Assembly (NCBI GenBank): GCA_964459305.1
Contig: CAYWNA010000033.1
Span: 8,331 to 72,330, forward strand
DNA: 64,000 bases
From: CAYWNA01 sp964459305
Lineage (GTDB): Bacteria; Planctomycetota; Planctomycetia; Pirellulales; Pirellulaceae
Direction: 5' to 3'
This document shows, in pieces, positions 26,174-34,322 of this stretch. A model generated the notes under the pieces. That model was given only the letters and a program-made list of their open reading frames with translations. It did no database searches and had not been told where the DNA came from. A program made the position numbers and the translations under genes. Numbering within the stretch: position 1 is the first letter of the stretch; each line of letters opens with the position of its first letter.

Positions 26174-27301
26174 CTATCCACACTCCAGCGCTTGCCGGTA
26201 CCGTGAAACCAATTGGGACGCTGCATCGCGCGCGTCAAACGCCTCCTCCGCTCGACATCGGGCCAGTTTACCCATTCGCTCTCGCAGTTGACTGTCCTTT
26301 AGAAGCTGGATGATCGCCTCGCTCAGGGATCGCGGATCGTCGACGGGTACCAATTTTGCCGCCGACGAGGCATCGGGAAAAATCTCCTGCGTCCCACCGA
26401 CATTGGTCGCTACGACGGGCGTCCCCGAGGCCGCAGCTTCCAGCAGCACGCGTCCCAACGGCTCTTGTCGCGCTGCATGTGCGAGTACTGTGAACTCGTT
26501 CAAGAGGAACGGGGCGTCATCGCGCGGCCCCAAAAAGTAAAACCGGCCGGCGAGCGGCTGTATCGACGTCGCGTGGATCAGTTCGGTCTCGTAATCGACG
26601 GCCTCTTGCTTCTGAGAATAACGTTTACCCACAATGACGAAATGTGCATCCGGCACATGTTCCACCACGTATCGTGCGGCTGCCGCCAAAACATGAAGCC
26701 CCTTGCGCATACCAATCTGGCCAATCGCGCCCACCAGCGGGACACCGGGCGGCACACCCAGTTCCCGATGCACACGACCAGTGGCCGGACGCGGGCAGAA
26801 CCGGCGCAGATCAACACCATTGTAGACAACGTGCGTTTTCTCGCCGTCCAGCCCGGCGGCTACGTACCAATCGCGTGTGGCGCGGGAAACAGCTAGCAAC
26901 CGACGGTGACGGTTCAGGTCCGCAATCGCCGAGGCGTTCAGTCTGATGATGTCCCGCAAATGACCGACGCTCGGCACCTGCGACTCGGCAGCCACGGGGC
27001 CGGAGAGCCGACTCATGGATAGGCTGTTCGCGTGCAGCAGATCCGCATGACTTTGGGCAAGCGCCGCTCGGATTCGGTCGCGGCATTCTCCCGGCGGTCG
27101 TCGACAGCCCGTTAGGTCGTGCAGGGCGAGCGGTACTAGCCGGACATTCTGCTCGGCCAAACGTTGCGCCAACGGACCGGTGGGCGGAGCCGCCACTTCG
27201 ATGGCAAATCCCTCTGCCCGAATACCGTCAATCACGGACAACAGGGACTGCTCGCCGCCGTTCAGAGAAGGATACTCGCACAGAACCAGCACTTTGGGCA
27301 T
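26174..27301 (-). CDS. Glycosyltransferase family 4 (GT-B fold)
   Basis: 375 residues. The N-terminal acceptor domain begins MPKVLVLCEYPSLNGGEQSL, typical of GT4 enzymes, with HANSLSMSRL and SVGHLRDI. The C-terminal donor domain has VVYNGVDLRRFCP, VGAIGQIGMRKGLHVL, EPLGRVLLEAAASGTPVVAT and GGTQEIF, where the glutamate-containing segment binds the nucleotide-sugar. No signal peptide or membrane helix. It probably transfers a sugar to a surface polysaccharide or lipid precursor; the acceptor is unknown. It lies immediately downstream of trpA on the same strand (10 bp) but is functionally unrelated. A truncated copy of its C-terminus lies at 12525-12761. Confidence 0.9.
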   Translation of the reverse strand: MPKVLVLCEYPSLNGGEQSLLSVIDGIRAEGFAIEVAAPPTGPLAQRLAEQNVRLVPLALHDLTGCRRPPGECRDRIRAALAQSHADLLHANSLSMSRLSGPVAAESQVPSVGHLRDIIRLNASAIADLNRHRRLLAVSRATRDWYVAAGLDGEKTHVVYNGVDLRRFCPRPATGRVHRELGVPPGVPLVGAIGQIGMRKGLHVLAAAARYVVEHVPDAHFVIVGKRYSQKQEAVDYETELIHATSIQPLAGRFYFLGPRDDAPFLLNEFTVLAHAARQEPLGRVLLEAAASGTPVVATNVGGTQEIFPDASSAAKLVPVDDPRSLSEAIIQLLKDSQLRERMGKLARCRAEEAFDARDAASQLVSRYRQALECG

Positions 27302-27310
27302 GTGTCTGGC

Positions 27311-28114
27311 TTACGCCTCCAGAGCGCCGAGCAGTTCCGCAGCGTAGCGGCCCACGCCGGCCACCACCTCCTCGCGCGAGCGATCTTGCACGCTGGCGAT
27401 GCGACGAACGATCGCTGAACCGACGATCAATCCGTCGGCAGCAGGTGCCAGCATTTTCACGTGTTCCGGGCGACTGATGCCAAAGCCGATGCAAATCGGC
27501 AGGTCCGTTTGCTCTCTCAGCCAAGACACGTTGTCGGCCAACTCCGGGGGCAACTCGGTGCGTTCGCCCGTGATGCCGGTGACGGATACATAGTAGAGAA
27601 AGCCCGTGGAGGTCTCCGCAATACGGATCGCTCTCTCCCGCGGTGTCGTGGGAGTCACCAGCATGATCAAACTGAAATCCTCTCGCCGGCAGATGGCGGC
27701 AAACTCGTCCGCTTCCTCGACCAGCAAGTCCGGCACGATCGCACCCGCCGCACCGGCAGCCTTGGCTGCCGCCACGTAGCGTTCGAGCCCGTAGCGATAG
27801 ATGATCGCGTAGCTGACCATGGTCACCAGAGGCATCGATACGTCGGGCGTCACTCGGCCTACCATTTCCAGGATCTGAGCGAGCCTGATTCTCTTGTCCA
27901 GGGCCCTCGTATAGGATGCCTGAATGACCGGCCCGTCGGCGATGGGATCGCTGTAGGGAATTCCCAACTCGCAGAAATTGCAGCCGCGCGAAGCCAACTC
28001 TCGTAGGATCGCCTCGGTGAATTCCAGGTCAGGGTCGCCAGCCGTCACGAAAGGCATGAACGCTTTGCGCCCGGCCGCACGTAGGTCTTCAAATGCGTGA
28101 TCGATTGCGGACAT
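27311..28114 (-). CDS. trpA: Tryptophan synthase alpha subunit
   Basis: 267 residues from the ATG at 28114 (a TTG four codons upstream is also in frame). It cleaves indole-3-glycerol phosphate to indole and glyceraldehyde-3-phosphate as half of the alpha2-beta2 complex. Visible family motifs: FMPFVTAGDPD, CELGIPYSDPIADGPVIQ (with the catalytic glutamate and aspartate region), GAIVPDLLVEEA, LVTPTTPRERAIRIAE, GFLYYVSVTGITGER, and ICIGFGISRPEHV for phosphate binding. Length is normal. It follows trpB after about 28 bp, forming a trpBA unit; the other trp genes are not adjacent except trpD at 40057. Confidence 0.97.
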   Translation of the reverse strand: MSAIDHAFEDLRAAGRKAFMPFVTAGDPDLEFTEAILRELASRGCNFCELGIPYSDPIADGPVIQASYTRALDKRIRLAQILEMVGRVTPDVSMPLVTMVSYAIIYRYGLERYVAAAKAAGAAGAIVPDLLVEEADEFAAICRREDFSLIMLVTPTTPRERAIRIAETSTGFLYYVSVTGITGERTELPPELADNVSWLREQTDLPICIGFGISRPEHVKMLAPAADGLIVGSAIVRRIASVQDRSREEVVAGVGRYAAELLGALEA

Positions 28115-28142
28115 CTTTTGAGCCAACTCGTATCAGTCGTAG

Positions 28143-29369
28143 CTATATTTCGATGCCGCGAAGCCTGCCGACTTCGTTGGCGTCTTTGTCGCCGCGTCCG
28201 GAAAGGCAAACGAGGACAACTTCGTCGGGAGAACGCTCGGCAGCAATTTCCATGGCCTTGGCCACGGCGTGGGCAGATTCCAAAGCCGGTAGTATGCCTT
28301 CTGCGGAGGCGACTGCATCAAAGGCCCACAGCGCTTCATCGTCGCAGCAATTGATGTAGCGTACGCGCCCCGTATCGTTCCAGTAGCTGTGTTCCGGGCC
28401 GACGCCGGGATAGTCCAGTCCGGCCGAAATGGAATGTACGTCGCACGTCTGGCCGTCGTCATCCTGCATGACGTAGCTGAAGCTGCCGTGCAGCACGCCT
28501 GGCTGGCCGTAGCACAACGTAGAAGCGTGGTCGCCGGGTTGATGGCTGCGCCCGCCGGCTTCAACCCCCACCAATTCAACTTCCGCATCCTCGACGAACG
28601 AGTAAAACATGCCGGCCGCGTTGCTGCCACCGCCCACACAGGCGACGATCAGATTCGGCAAACCGTCAAATCGTTCGAGACATTGCTGCCTCGCCTCGCG
28701 CCCGATGATCGACTGAAAGTCCCGGACAATCCGCGGGAAGGGATGGGGCCCGACGACCGATCCGAGGATATAGTGCGTCGTTCCCACGCTCGACATCCAG
28801 TCTCTCATGGCCTCGTTGATCGCATCGCGCAGTGTTCGCGATCCGCTGCTTACCGGGCGCACTTCCGCGCCCAGGAGTTTCATGTTAAACACGTTGGGCG
28901 CCTGGCGACGGACGTCCTCTTCACCCATGTAAACGACGCAGGGCAACCCGAAGTGTGCGCAAGCCGTTGCCGTCGCTACGCCGTGCTGTCCTGCACCGGT
29001 TTCCGCGATGACGCGGGTTTTTCCCATGCGCAAGGTCAACAGAGCCTGGCCAAGCGTGTTGTTGATCTTGTGGGCACCCGTATGGTTCACGTCCTCACGC
29101 TTGAACCAGATCTGGGCGCCGCCGCAGCGTTCGCTTAGTCGTTTCGCATGGTAGAGCGGCGACGGGCGGCCGACGAAATCACGCAACAGTTCATCGAACT
29201 GCGCTTGAAAATCCGGATCGCGCTGAGCCTCCTCATACTCGACCGCCAATTCGTCCAAGGCACGCGTCAGCGTCTCTGGCACATACCTTCCCCCGAAAGA
29301 ACCGAATCTTCCGCAGGCGTCGGGCACATGGGGTGTGGCTGCCTCGTTGTGTGTAGTTGTTTCACTCAT
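28143..29369 (-). CDS. trpB: Tryptophan synthase beta subunit
   Basis: 408 residues from the ATG at 29369 (MSETTTHNEAATP); the frame extends to 29474 but that part is not conserved in the family. It condenses indole with serine, using pyridoxal phosphate. Motifs: FGGRYVPETL, REDVNHTGAHKINNTLGQAL (the lysine after HTGAH binds PLP), AETGAGQHGVATATACA, GSVVGPHPFPRIVRDFQ, ACVGGGSNAAGMF for the phosphate, LDYPGVGPEHSYW. Length and motif order match TrpB type 1. First gene of the trpBA pair. Confidence 0.98.
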   Translation of the reverse strand: MSETTTHNEAATPHVPDACGRFGSFGGRYVPETLTRALDELAVEYEEAQRDPDFQAQFDELLRDFVGRPSPLYHAKRLSERCGGAQIWFKREDVNHTGAHKINNTLGQALLTLRMGKTRVIAETGAGQHGVATATACAHFGLPCVVYMGEEDVRRQAPNVFNMKLLGAEVRPVSSGSRTLRDAINEAMRDWMSSVGTTHYILGSVVGPHPFPRIVRDFQSIIGREARQQCLERFDGLPNLIVACVGGGSNAAGMFYSFVEDAEVELVGVEAGGRSHQPGDHASTLCYGQPGVLHGSFSYVMQDDDGQTCDVHSISAGLDYPGVGPEHSYWNDTGRVRYINCCDDEALWAFDAVASAEGILPALESAHAVAKAMEIAAERSPDEVVLVCLSGRGDKDANEVGRLRGIEI

Positions 29370-29490
29370 GCGGGTCGTCAGCACCAGAAAGCAACGCAAA
29401 TCCCAAAGCAAACGCTCGATTCTCCGCTGCCAACACGAATTGGTCAAGGCGACCAACCTTAGAACCAAGGCCAAGATCTATGGTCTAAGA

Positions 29491-29514
29491 ACTGAGAGGA
29501 AGACCTCAGTTTTT
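29491..29514 (+). terminator. Weak hairpin with T-run upstream of the lipoprotein gene
   Basis: ACTGAG at 29491-29496 pairs with CTCAGT at 29505-29510, followed by TTTT on the plus strand. No plus-strand gene ends just upstream, so it may be a leader structure for the lipoprotein gene at 29656 or unrelated. It lies within the divergent trpB/lipoprotein promoter region (29370-29655), which shows no other clear element. Confidence 0.3.
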
Positions 29515-29655
29515 CCGAAAAGCCGGGCTTCTTTTCTGCCAAGGACTTCTGATCCGCGACTTTGGGTGACGATAAATCTCCATCAGAGGTGCTCAGTTCA
29601 CGCCTTCTGAAGGAGTCATACGGTGTTGTGCTACTTGATCCGATGGACCCAGTTC

Positions 29656-31047
29656 ATGACGACTAGGTTCGCAGTGAACGCTGGTCTTGTCGCAATTGCG
29701 ACCTGCCTTTTGGGTGGGTGCGGCGACGCCGCGCCCGACTCAGTTGAACCAGATACATCGACGGTATCAGCGGATCAGCTGCTCCGTGAGATGATCCGCA
29801 CCTATCGGCAGGCAACCTCATACAGCGACCGCGGCGTGGTCCGATTCCGGTACCGGATGGACGGACACTGGGTGCAGGATGAGGCAAGATTAAGCGTCAA
29901 GTTCGCTCGCCCCAACAAGGTCCGTTTGAGGGCCTATCAGCTAGCGATGGCCAGCGACGGCACGAACATGCGAGCGATGATCTCCGATCCCGGCACTGTC
30001 AATCTGGACGGGCAGGTTCTGGTGCGACCGGCACCGGAAGAACTACAGTCGGACGCGCTTTACGATGATCCCATGGTGCTGAATGTCATGGCTGGCGGCA
30101 TGGGCGGCCCACCCGCCCCGTTGGAGCTTCTATTGGACGATAAGCCGCTTCAACAGGTTTTTGAGCCAAGAGTGGAGCGGGAGCTTCTCGGGCACGAGGA
30201 AATACGCGGACGTCGCTGCGAGCGGGTCAAAGTCACATTGGACACGGGCGCTCTCATATTCTGGATCGACACCGAATCCAGGGTCTTGCGACGGCTGGAA
30301 TACCCGACTGACGGACTAGTCGATCGAATGGCAGACAGCGCCAACTGCAGCGAGATGATGCTGACCGCGGAGTTCCGCGATGCTCGAATCAACGGGCCAA
30401 TCGACGAATCGGAGTTCCGTTTCGAAATACCAGCGGGCGTCAAGCTCGTAACTCGTTTTGTGGTGCCACCTCAACCTCTGCCCACCGAGCTGTTTGGCGA
30501 ACTTCCCAATGACTTCTCTTTTACGGATCTCAGCTCAGAGCAGGTTGCGCGCGATTCACTCCTAGGCAAAGTCGCCGTGCTCGTCTGGTTCAACGACCAT
30601 CCAGCATCCGAGATGGGATTGGCGCAGGTTAACGAGGTGTACGGCAAATACGCGGACGAGCCGCATCTCTCGTTCCACGCCGTGTGCACTGTGCCGACGG
30701 TTGTTGGAAACGACCATATACGCCGGTTGGCCCAGCGTTGGGGCGTCGACTTCCCAGTCGTTCGCGACGTGGAGGCATTCGGACGGGATGTATTTGCCAT
30801 TCCTTTTGCGCCGACGACGGTGGTGCTGGACCCGCGAGGGGTCGTGCAGGTTTTCGAAGTCGGGTGCAATCCTGACTTGGCCAAACAACTTCCCGATATG
30901 CTCCGTCAACTGCTAGACGGTGAAGACTTGGCCGCGAAAATCGTGGCCCAATTCGAGACGGAACGAAGTGCTTATGAGAAAGCCCTCCTCGAGTCGGCAG
31001 TGCCTGCGGCCCAAGATGCTCGAGCCGGTGGGCGGAAACTCCGTTAG
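29656..31047 (+). CDS. Lipoprotein with LolA/DUF2092-like domain and a cysteine-less thioredoxin-like domain
   Basis: About 463 residues from ATG 29656 (MTTRFAVNAGLV), giving a lipoprotein signal with lipobox LLGGCG. Residues about 45-260 resemble the LolA/DUF2092 family of lipid-binding or outer-membrane-associated domains (ARLSVKFARPNKVRLRAYQ, CERVKVTLDTGALIFWID). From about 275 a TlpA/AhpC-like thioredoxin fold follows: DSLLGKVAVLVWFNDHPASE, WGVDFPVVRD, FAPTTVVLDPRGVVQ. Where redox proteins have WCxxC, this one has WFNDHP, so the disulfide-active cysteines are lost and it is probably not an oxidoreductase. Anchored on the outside of the cytoplasmic membrane or the outer membrane. Function unknown. 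Confidence 0.75.
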   Translation: MTTRFAVNAGLVAIATCLLGGCGDAAPDSVEPDTSTVSADQLLREMIRTYRQATSYSDRGVVRFRYRMDGHWVQDEARLSVKFARPNKVRLRAYQLAMASDGTNMRAMISDPGTVNLDGQVLVRPAPEELQSDALYDDPMVLNVMAGGMGGPPAPLELLLDDKPLQQVFEPRVERELLGHEEIRGRRCERVKVTLDTGALIFWIDTESRVLRRLEYPTDGLVDRMADSANCSEMMLTAEFRDARINGPIDESEFRFEIPAGVKLVTRFVVPPQPLPTELFGELPNDFSFTDLSSEQVARDSLLGKVAVLVWFNDHPASEMGLAQVNEVYGKYADEPHLSFHAVCTVPTVVGNDHIRRLAQRWGVDFPVVRDVEAFGRDVFAIPFAPTTVVLDPRGVVQVFEVGCNPDLAKQLPDMLRQLLDGEDLAAKIVAQFETERSAYEKALLESAVPAAQDARAGGRKLR

Positions 31048-31100
31048 ACCTCAGTGAAGGTGGTCTGCCGAGCTATACCATCCGCGGACAAGTCTGACCT

Positions 31101-31163
31101 GTAGCCGAACTGGCCAGGGTTTGGTTTTCCCTTCGCAGACCAAAGTCTGGCGACTTCGGCTAC
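31101..31163. repeat. REP-like imperfect palindrome, GTAGC...GCTAC type
   Basis: Left arm begins GTAGCCGAACTGGCCAG at 31101 and the right arm ends CTGGCGACTTCGGCTAC at 31163; 20 of 24 positions pair. It lies between the lipoprotein gene and the convergent Hpt gene and may serve both as terminator structure. Same ends as the palindromes at 6942 and 12409. Confidence 0.75.
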
Positions 31164-31176
31164 ATGCGGAAAAGTG

Positions 31177-31557
31177 TCAATCCTGGCCGCCGGTGGTATA
31201 AGTCGAATTCTCCGACTGGTTGGCGGGCGAACCGGCGCGAACACAGTTGCACAGTTCCGTAAGTGTCGCCAAAGCCTCCTCCACTAGGTCTTCGGCGTGA
31301 CCTTCGCGAACGGCGGTTTCCAGACGGCCCGCGGGCAGAACCAATTGGCCGAATCCGTAGCTTCCGACGGCGCTCTTGAACTGATGCGCCAAACGTCCAA
31401 GGCCATCCCAGTCGCCGCTGGCAAGACACCCCACGAGCAGGTTTACGCGATCGGGGATCTCATCCACAAAGATCGTGACGAGTTCGCGAAGTTCCGGATC
31501 ATCACCCAATGCGGAGTAGAAGGTGGGTGCGTTTTCAGCGTTTGTGGCATCCACCAT
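31177..31557 (-). CDS. Histidine phosphotransfer (Hpt) domain protein
   Basis: 126 residues, a single Hpt four-helix bundle. The phosphorylatable histidine is in LGRLAHQFKSAVGSYGFGQL, matching the Hpt consensus (AHxLKGxxxxxG). The N-terminal DDPELRELVTIFVDEIPDRV helix is typical too. Such proteins pass phosphate between the receiver of a hybrid kinase and a response regulator. No kinase is adjacent; the hybrid kinase at 34323 lacks its own Hpt domain and is a plausible partner about 3 kb away, which is inference. Confidence 0.88.
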   Translation of the reverse strand: MVDATNAENAPTFYSALGDDPELRELVTIFVDEIPDRVNLLVGCLASGDWDGLGRLAHQFKSAVGSYGFGQLVLPAGRLETAVREGHAEDLVEEALATLTELCNCVRAGSPANQSENSTYTTGGQD

Positions 31558-31967
31558 GTTACGGCTCAGCTCCGAACGACGACCATCGAGACCAGTGCCC
31601 TAGAAGTTTAGGTTGCCGACCGGGGAAAGGCGTTTACGAGATTGGGAATTCTCAGCGTTATGGCCAAAACCGATCCAGTGCGAGCGGCGCCATCACCAAT
31701 TCATCTCCTTCAACCGATCCAACTGCCAGATTCCCAACTTAAGACAGTGAATCTAGGATAGATAGAGATATTAGAGAAGGGCTGCCGCCTGGGGTGACGA
31801 TACAGGACGTGAAGGACTTGAATGCCTGCACGGAAGCCGAATGTATGCCGGATTTCAGCTTCGCATTCGCGCGTGCGCGGACCAAGGAGGGTGGAAGCAG
31901 TCTGGTGACGAATCAAATTGTACGATGCGTCCATAACCTATGTTTCCCCATTAAGAGGAGTCTCGCA
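31558..31967. other. Intergenic region upstream of the Cys-rich gene
   Basis: About 410 bp between the divergently transcribed Hpt gene and the Cys-rich repeat gene. The plus-strand frame of the latter stays open back to 31794, but the peptide there lacks a signal and conserved character, so I treat it as non-coding. The only element I can support is the ribosome binding site AAGAGGAG at about 31952-31959. Confidence 0.4.
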
Positions 31968-32666
31968 ATGAGATGTCGCGTGTTGTTGCCAGCCGCCCTG
32001 GTCGTTGGCATGGTTTCCTTGCTTGGCGCCAAAGCCAACGCTTTCGAGCTGCTGGATCAAGTGTTGAACGCCAGCGGCTACGGCGATACCTGTTGTGCGC
32101 CACAGACGACTTGCGCACAGAAGAGTTGCTGTGCGCCCAAGACGGCTTGCGCACAGAAGAGTTTCTGTGCGCCCCAAACGGCCTGTGCACCGAGGACCTG
32201 CTGTACGCCCAAGACGGCTTGCGCGCCGAGGACTGCCTGTGCGCCAAGGACCTGCTGTACGTCCAAGACGGCTTGCGCACCGAGGACCTGCTGTGCGCCA
32301 AAGACGGCTTGCGCACCGAGGACCTGCTGTGCGCCAAAGACGGCTTGCGCACCGAGGACCTGCTGTGCGCCAAAGACCACCTGTGCACCAGCCACCTGCT
32401 GCGCCTCGACCTGCTGCGCCCCGCGCGGCCACCTACTGGCCGGTTGCGCCAACCATCTGCGTGCGGCAGCCGATCATCTTCGCTGCAGGGCGCACGCCGC
32501 GTGTGACTCGCTTAGGTGTCGTCTGCACTCCGGCTGCGGTTGCGGATGCGGTTGCGAGACCGTTTGCGGTTGCGAACCCGCTTGCGGTGTTGACAAGGCC
32601 GCCCCAGCTGGCAAAATCGAAGTGCAAGCGGACATGCCGGCGCCGCCGGTACCGGAGGTAAAATGA
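31968..32666 (+). CDS. Exported cysteine-rich tandem-repeat protein
   Basis: 232 residues from ATG 31968, preceded by AAGAGGAG at good spacing; this start gives a signal peptide (MRCRVLLPAALVVGMVSLLG, cleaved near ANA). Residues about 43-155 are tandem 12-residue repeats of the form CCAPKTACAPRT (about nine full copies plus half units), each with three cysteines. The C-terminal part has CGCGCGCETVCGCEPACG and a Pro-rich end (ADMPAPPVPEVK). With dozens of cysteines it could form a disulfide-linked surface layer or bind metal; neither can be shown here. Repeat DNA keeps other frames open too, but only this one has a signal peptide. A strong terminator follows. Confidence 0.75.
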   Translation: MRCRVLLPAALVVGMVSLLGAKANAFELLDQVLNASGYGDTCCAPQTTCAQKSCCAPKTACAQKSFCAPQTACAPRTCCTPKTACAPRTACAPRTCCTSKTACAPRTCCAPKTACAPRTCCAPKTACAPRTCCAPKTTCAPATCCASTCCAPRGHLLAGCANHLRAAADHLRCRAHAACDSLRCRLHSGCGCGCGCETVCGCEPACGVDKAAPAGKIEVQADMPAPPVPEVK

Positions 32667-32783
32667 GCCAGCCGTGTGACGTCGCACGACAGTAGTCCCA
32701 ATTGGTTCCAAGTGCCTACTGCCGGCTCATCGCGCGAGGCTCGACTGGAGCACGTTAGACGGGATGATCTCACGATGCCACTC

Positions 32784-32811
32784 AAGCCCTCGATGAAAAT
32801 CGAGGGCTTTT
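32784..32811 (+). terminator. Rho-independent terminator, bidirectional
   Basis: AAGCCCTCGAT-GAAA-ATCGAGGGCTTTT: an 9-11 bp perfect stem with a stable GAAA loop followed by T-run, and A-residues on the other side. It ends transcription of the Cys-rich gene and could also serve the convergent miaB gene. Confidence 0.85.
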
Positions 32812-32857
32812 CTCATGCGCTTGCGACATCTCGCCCTGTGGCGCGCCCGGATCACCG

Positions 32858-34303
32858 TCATCCGTCCGTACGTTGCGTTGAAGGGCTGTCGATCGCAAAC
32901 AGGACGGGGCCGCGATGTTCGGTCACGACCCGGCCCAACAGAGTGTGTGGCGTGCAATCGTAGATCAAGATTGCGAGCACTTGGCCAACCAGGCGCCTCG
33001 TTCCGTCGAAAACGACGATGCGGTCGCACGTCGAGCGGCCCGTCAACTGCAACACGTCACCTTGCTCACCCCGCTTTCCGGCCATCTTGCTCGGACCTTC
33101 CACCAACACATTCACGGCACGGCCGAGAAACCGCCGATTGTCCTTTTCGCTGATCACGTCCTGAAGTGCGAGCAAGTCGTTATTGCGCCGCCGCTTGACG
33201 TCGTCCGGTACATCGTCGGGAAGCAATCCGGCTGCTTTCGTGCCTGGTCGCTCGCTGTACTTGAAGATGAAGCTGTTCTTGAAGCGGCACTCGCGCAGCA
33301 TTTCCGCCGTCTGCTGGAAATCTTCCTCCGTCTCGCCGCTAAAGCCTACGATGAAGTCGCTGGACACCGCCGCGTCGGGCAGCACGTCGCGAATGCGGGC
33401 CATCATCTCGCGGTACTCCTCGACGGTATAGCCGCGTTTCATGCCCTTGAGAATCCGATTGGATCCGCTTTGCAGCGGCACGTGCAAGTAGCGCGAGCAC
33501 TTGGGCAAATCCCGTACGGCACCAAGCAAGTCCGTGCCCATGTCCTTCGGGAAGTTGGTGACGAACTTCAGACGCTCGATTCCATCAACATCGTGCAGCA
33601 TGTACAGCAAATCGGCCAAACGCACCGTCTTGCCGCCCGACCTGTGCCTGTAGCTGTTTACCGTCTGGCCCAGCAACGTGATTTCCTTGCACCCCTGATC
33701 GGCCAGGACACGGGCCTCTGCCAGAATCTGTTCCGGCGGACGGCCTTGTTCCGGACCCCGCGTCGTTGGCACGACACAATAGGTGCAGAACTTGTCGCAG
33801 CCAATCTGAATTCTGAGATATGCCTGAAACGGCGTCGGGCGCATTGTTGGATCGCGCAGCGGGTCGAAGGTCTCGTGACTGCGCCGAATTTGATCTGCGG
33901 AGGCATCACGGCGTCCTAGGCTGACGGCGACCTGCTCGCCCGCCCCAGACCTGACCTGGTCGATCAGGTCTGCCGTCTGTTGAAGCTGACCGGGGCCAAC
34001 GATGAGACCAACGTGCGGTGCTCGTTCAAAGATCAGGCGTTGATCCTTCTGAGCCATGCAGCCCAACACGCCAACGACCTTATCCGGATGCGCTTGCATA
34101 TGGCTTTTCAGCTTGCCTAGCGAGCTGTAGATCTTGTCCTCGGCGTGCTGCCGGACGCTGCAAGTATTGAAGAGGATCGTGTCCGCCTTTCGCGGATCGT
34201 CCACCAGCTCATATCCGCGACGCCGCAAGCCGGCCACGACCATCTCGCTGTCGAGCACGTTCATTTGGCAGCCGATGGTCTCGATGTACAGGTAACAGGG
34301 CAT
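32858..34303 (-). CDS. miaB: tRNA-2-methylthio-N6-dimethylallyladenosine synthase
   Basis: 481 residues from ATG 34303 (MPCYLYIETIGCQMNVLDSE); the open frame further upstream overlaps the preceding gene and is not family sequence. It methylthiolates A37 of tRNAs reading UNN codons. The N-terminal UPF0004 domain holds three cysteines for one 4Fe-4S cluster (IGCQMN, FNTCSVR, VLGCMAQ). The radical SAM cluster motif is DKFCTYCVVPTTRG. A TRAM domain is at the C-terminus (GRAVNVLVEGPSK, LVGQVLAILI). Follows the hybrid histidine kinase gene by 19 bp, so co-transcription is likely. Confidence 0.95.
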   Translation of the reverse strand: MPCYLYIETIGCQMNVLDSEMVVAGLRRRGYELVDDPRKADTILFNTCSVRQHAEDKIYSSLGKLKSHMQAHPDKVVGVLGCMAQKDQRLIFERAPHVGLIVGPGQLQQTADLIDQVRSGAGEQVAVSLGRRDASADQIRRSHETFDPLRDPTMRPTPFQAYLRIQIGCDKFCTYCVVPTTRGPEQGRPPEQILAEARVLADQGCKEITLLGQTVNSYRHRSGGKTVRLADLLYMLHDVDGIERLKFVTNFPKDMGTDLLGAVRDLPKCSRYLHVPLQSGSNRILKGMKRGYTVEEYREMMARIRDVLPDAAVSSDFIVGFSGETEEDFQQTAEMLRECRFKNSFIFKYSERPGTKAAGLLPDDVPDDVKRRRNNDLLALQDVISEKDNRRFLGRAVNVLVEGPSKMAGKRGEQGDVLQLTGRSTCDRIVVFDGTRRLVGQVLAILIYDCTPHTLLGRVVTEHRGPVLFAIDSPSTQRTDG

Positions 34304-34322
34304 TTTCGTCAAGAAGTGCGGT

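Noticed and set aside
32095..32661. Second long frame through the Cys-rich repeat region
   Set aside because: The 36-bp repeat keeps several frames open; only the frame starting at 31968 has a ribosome binding site and signal peptide.
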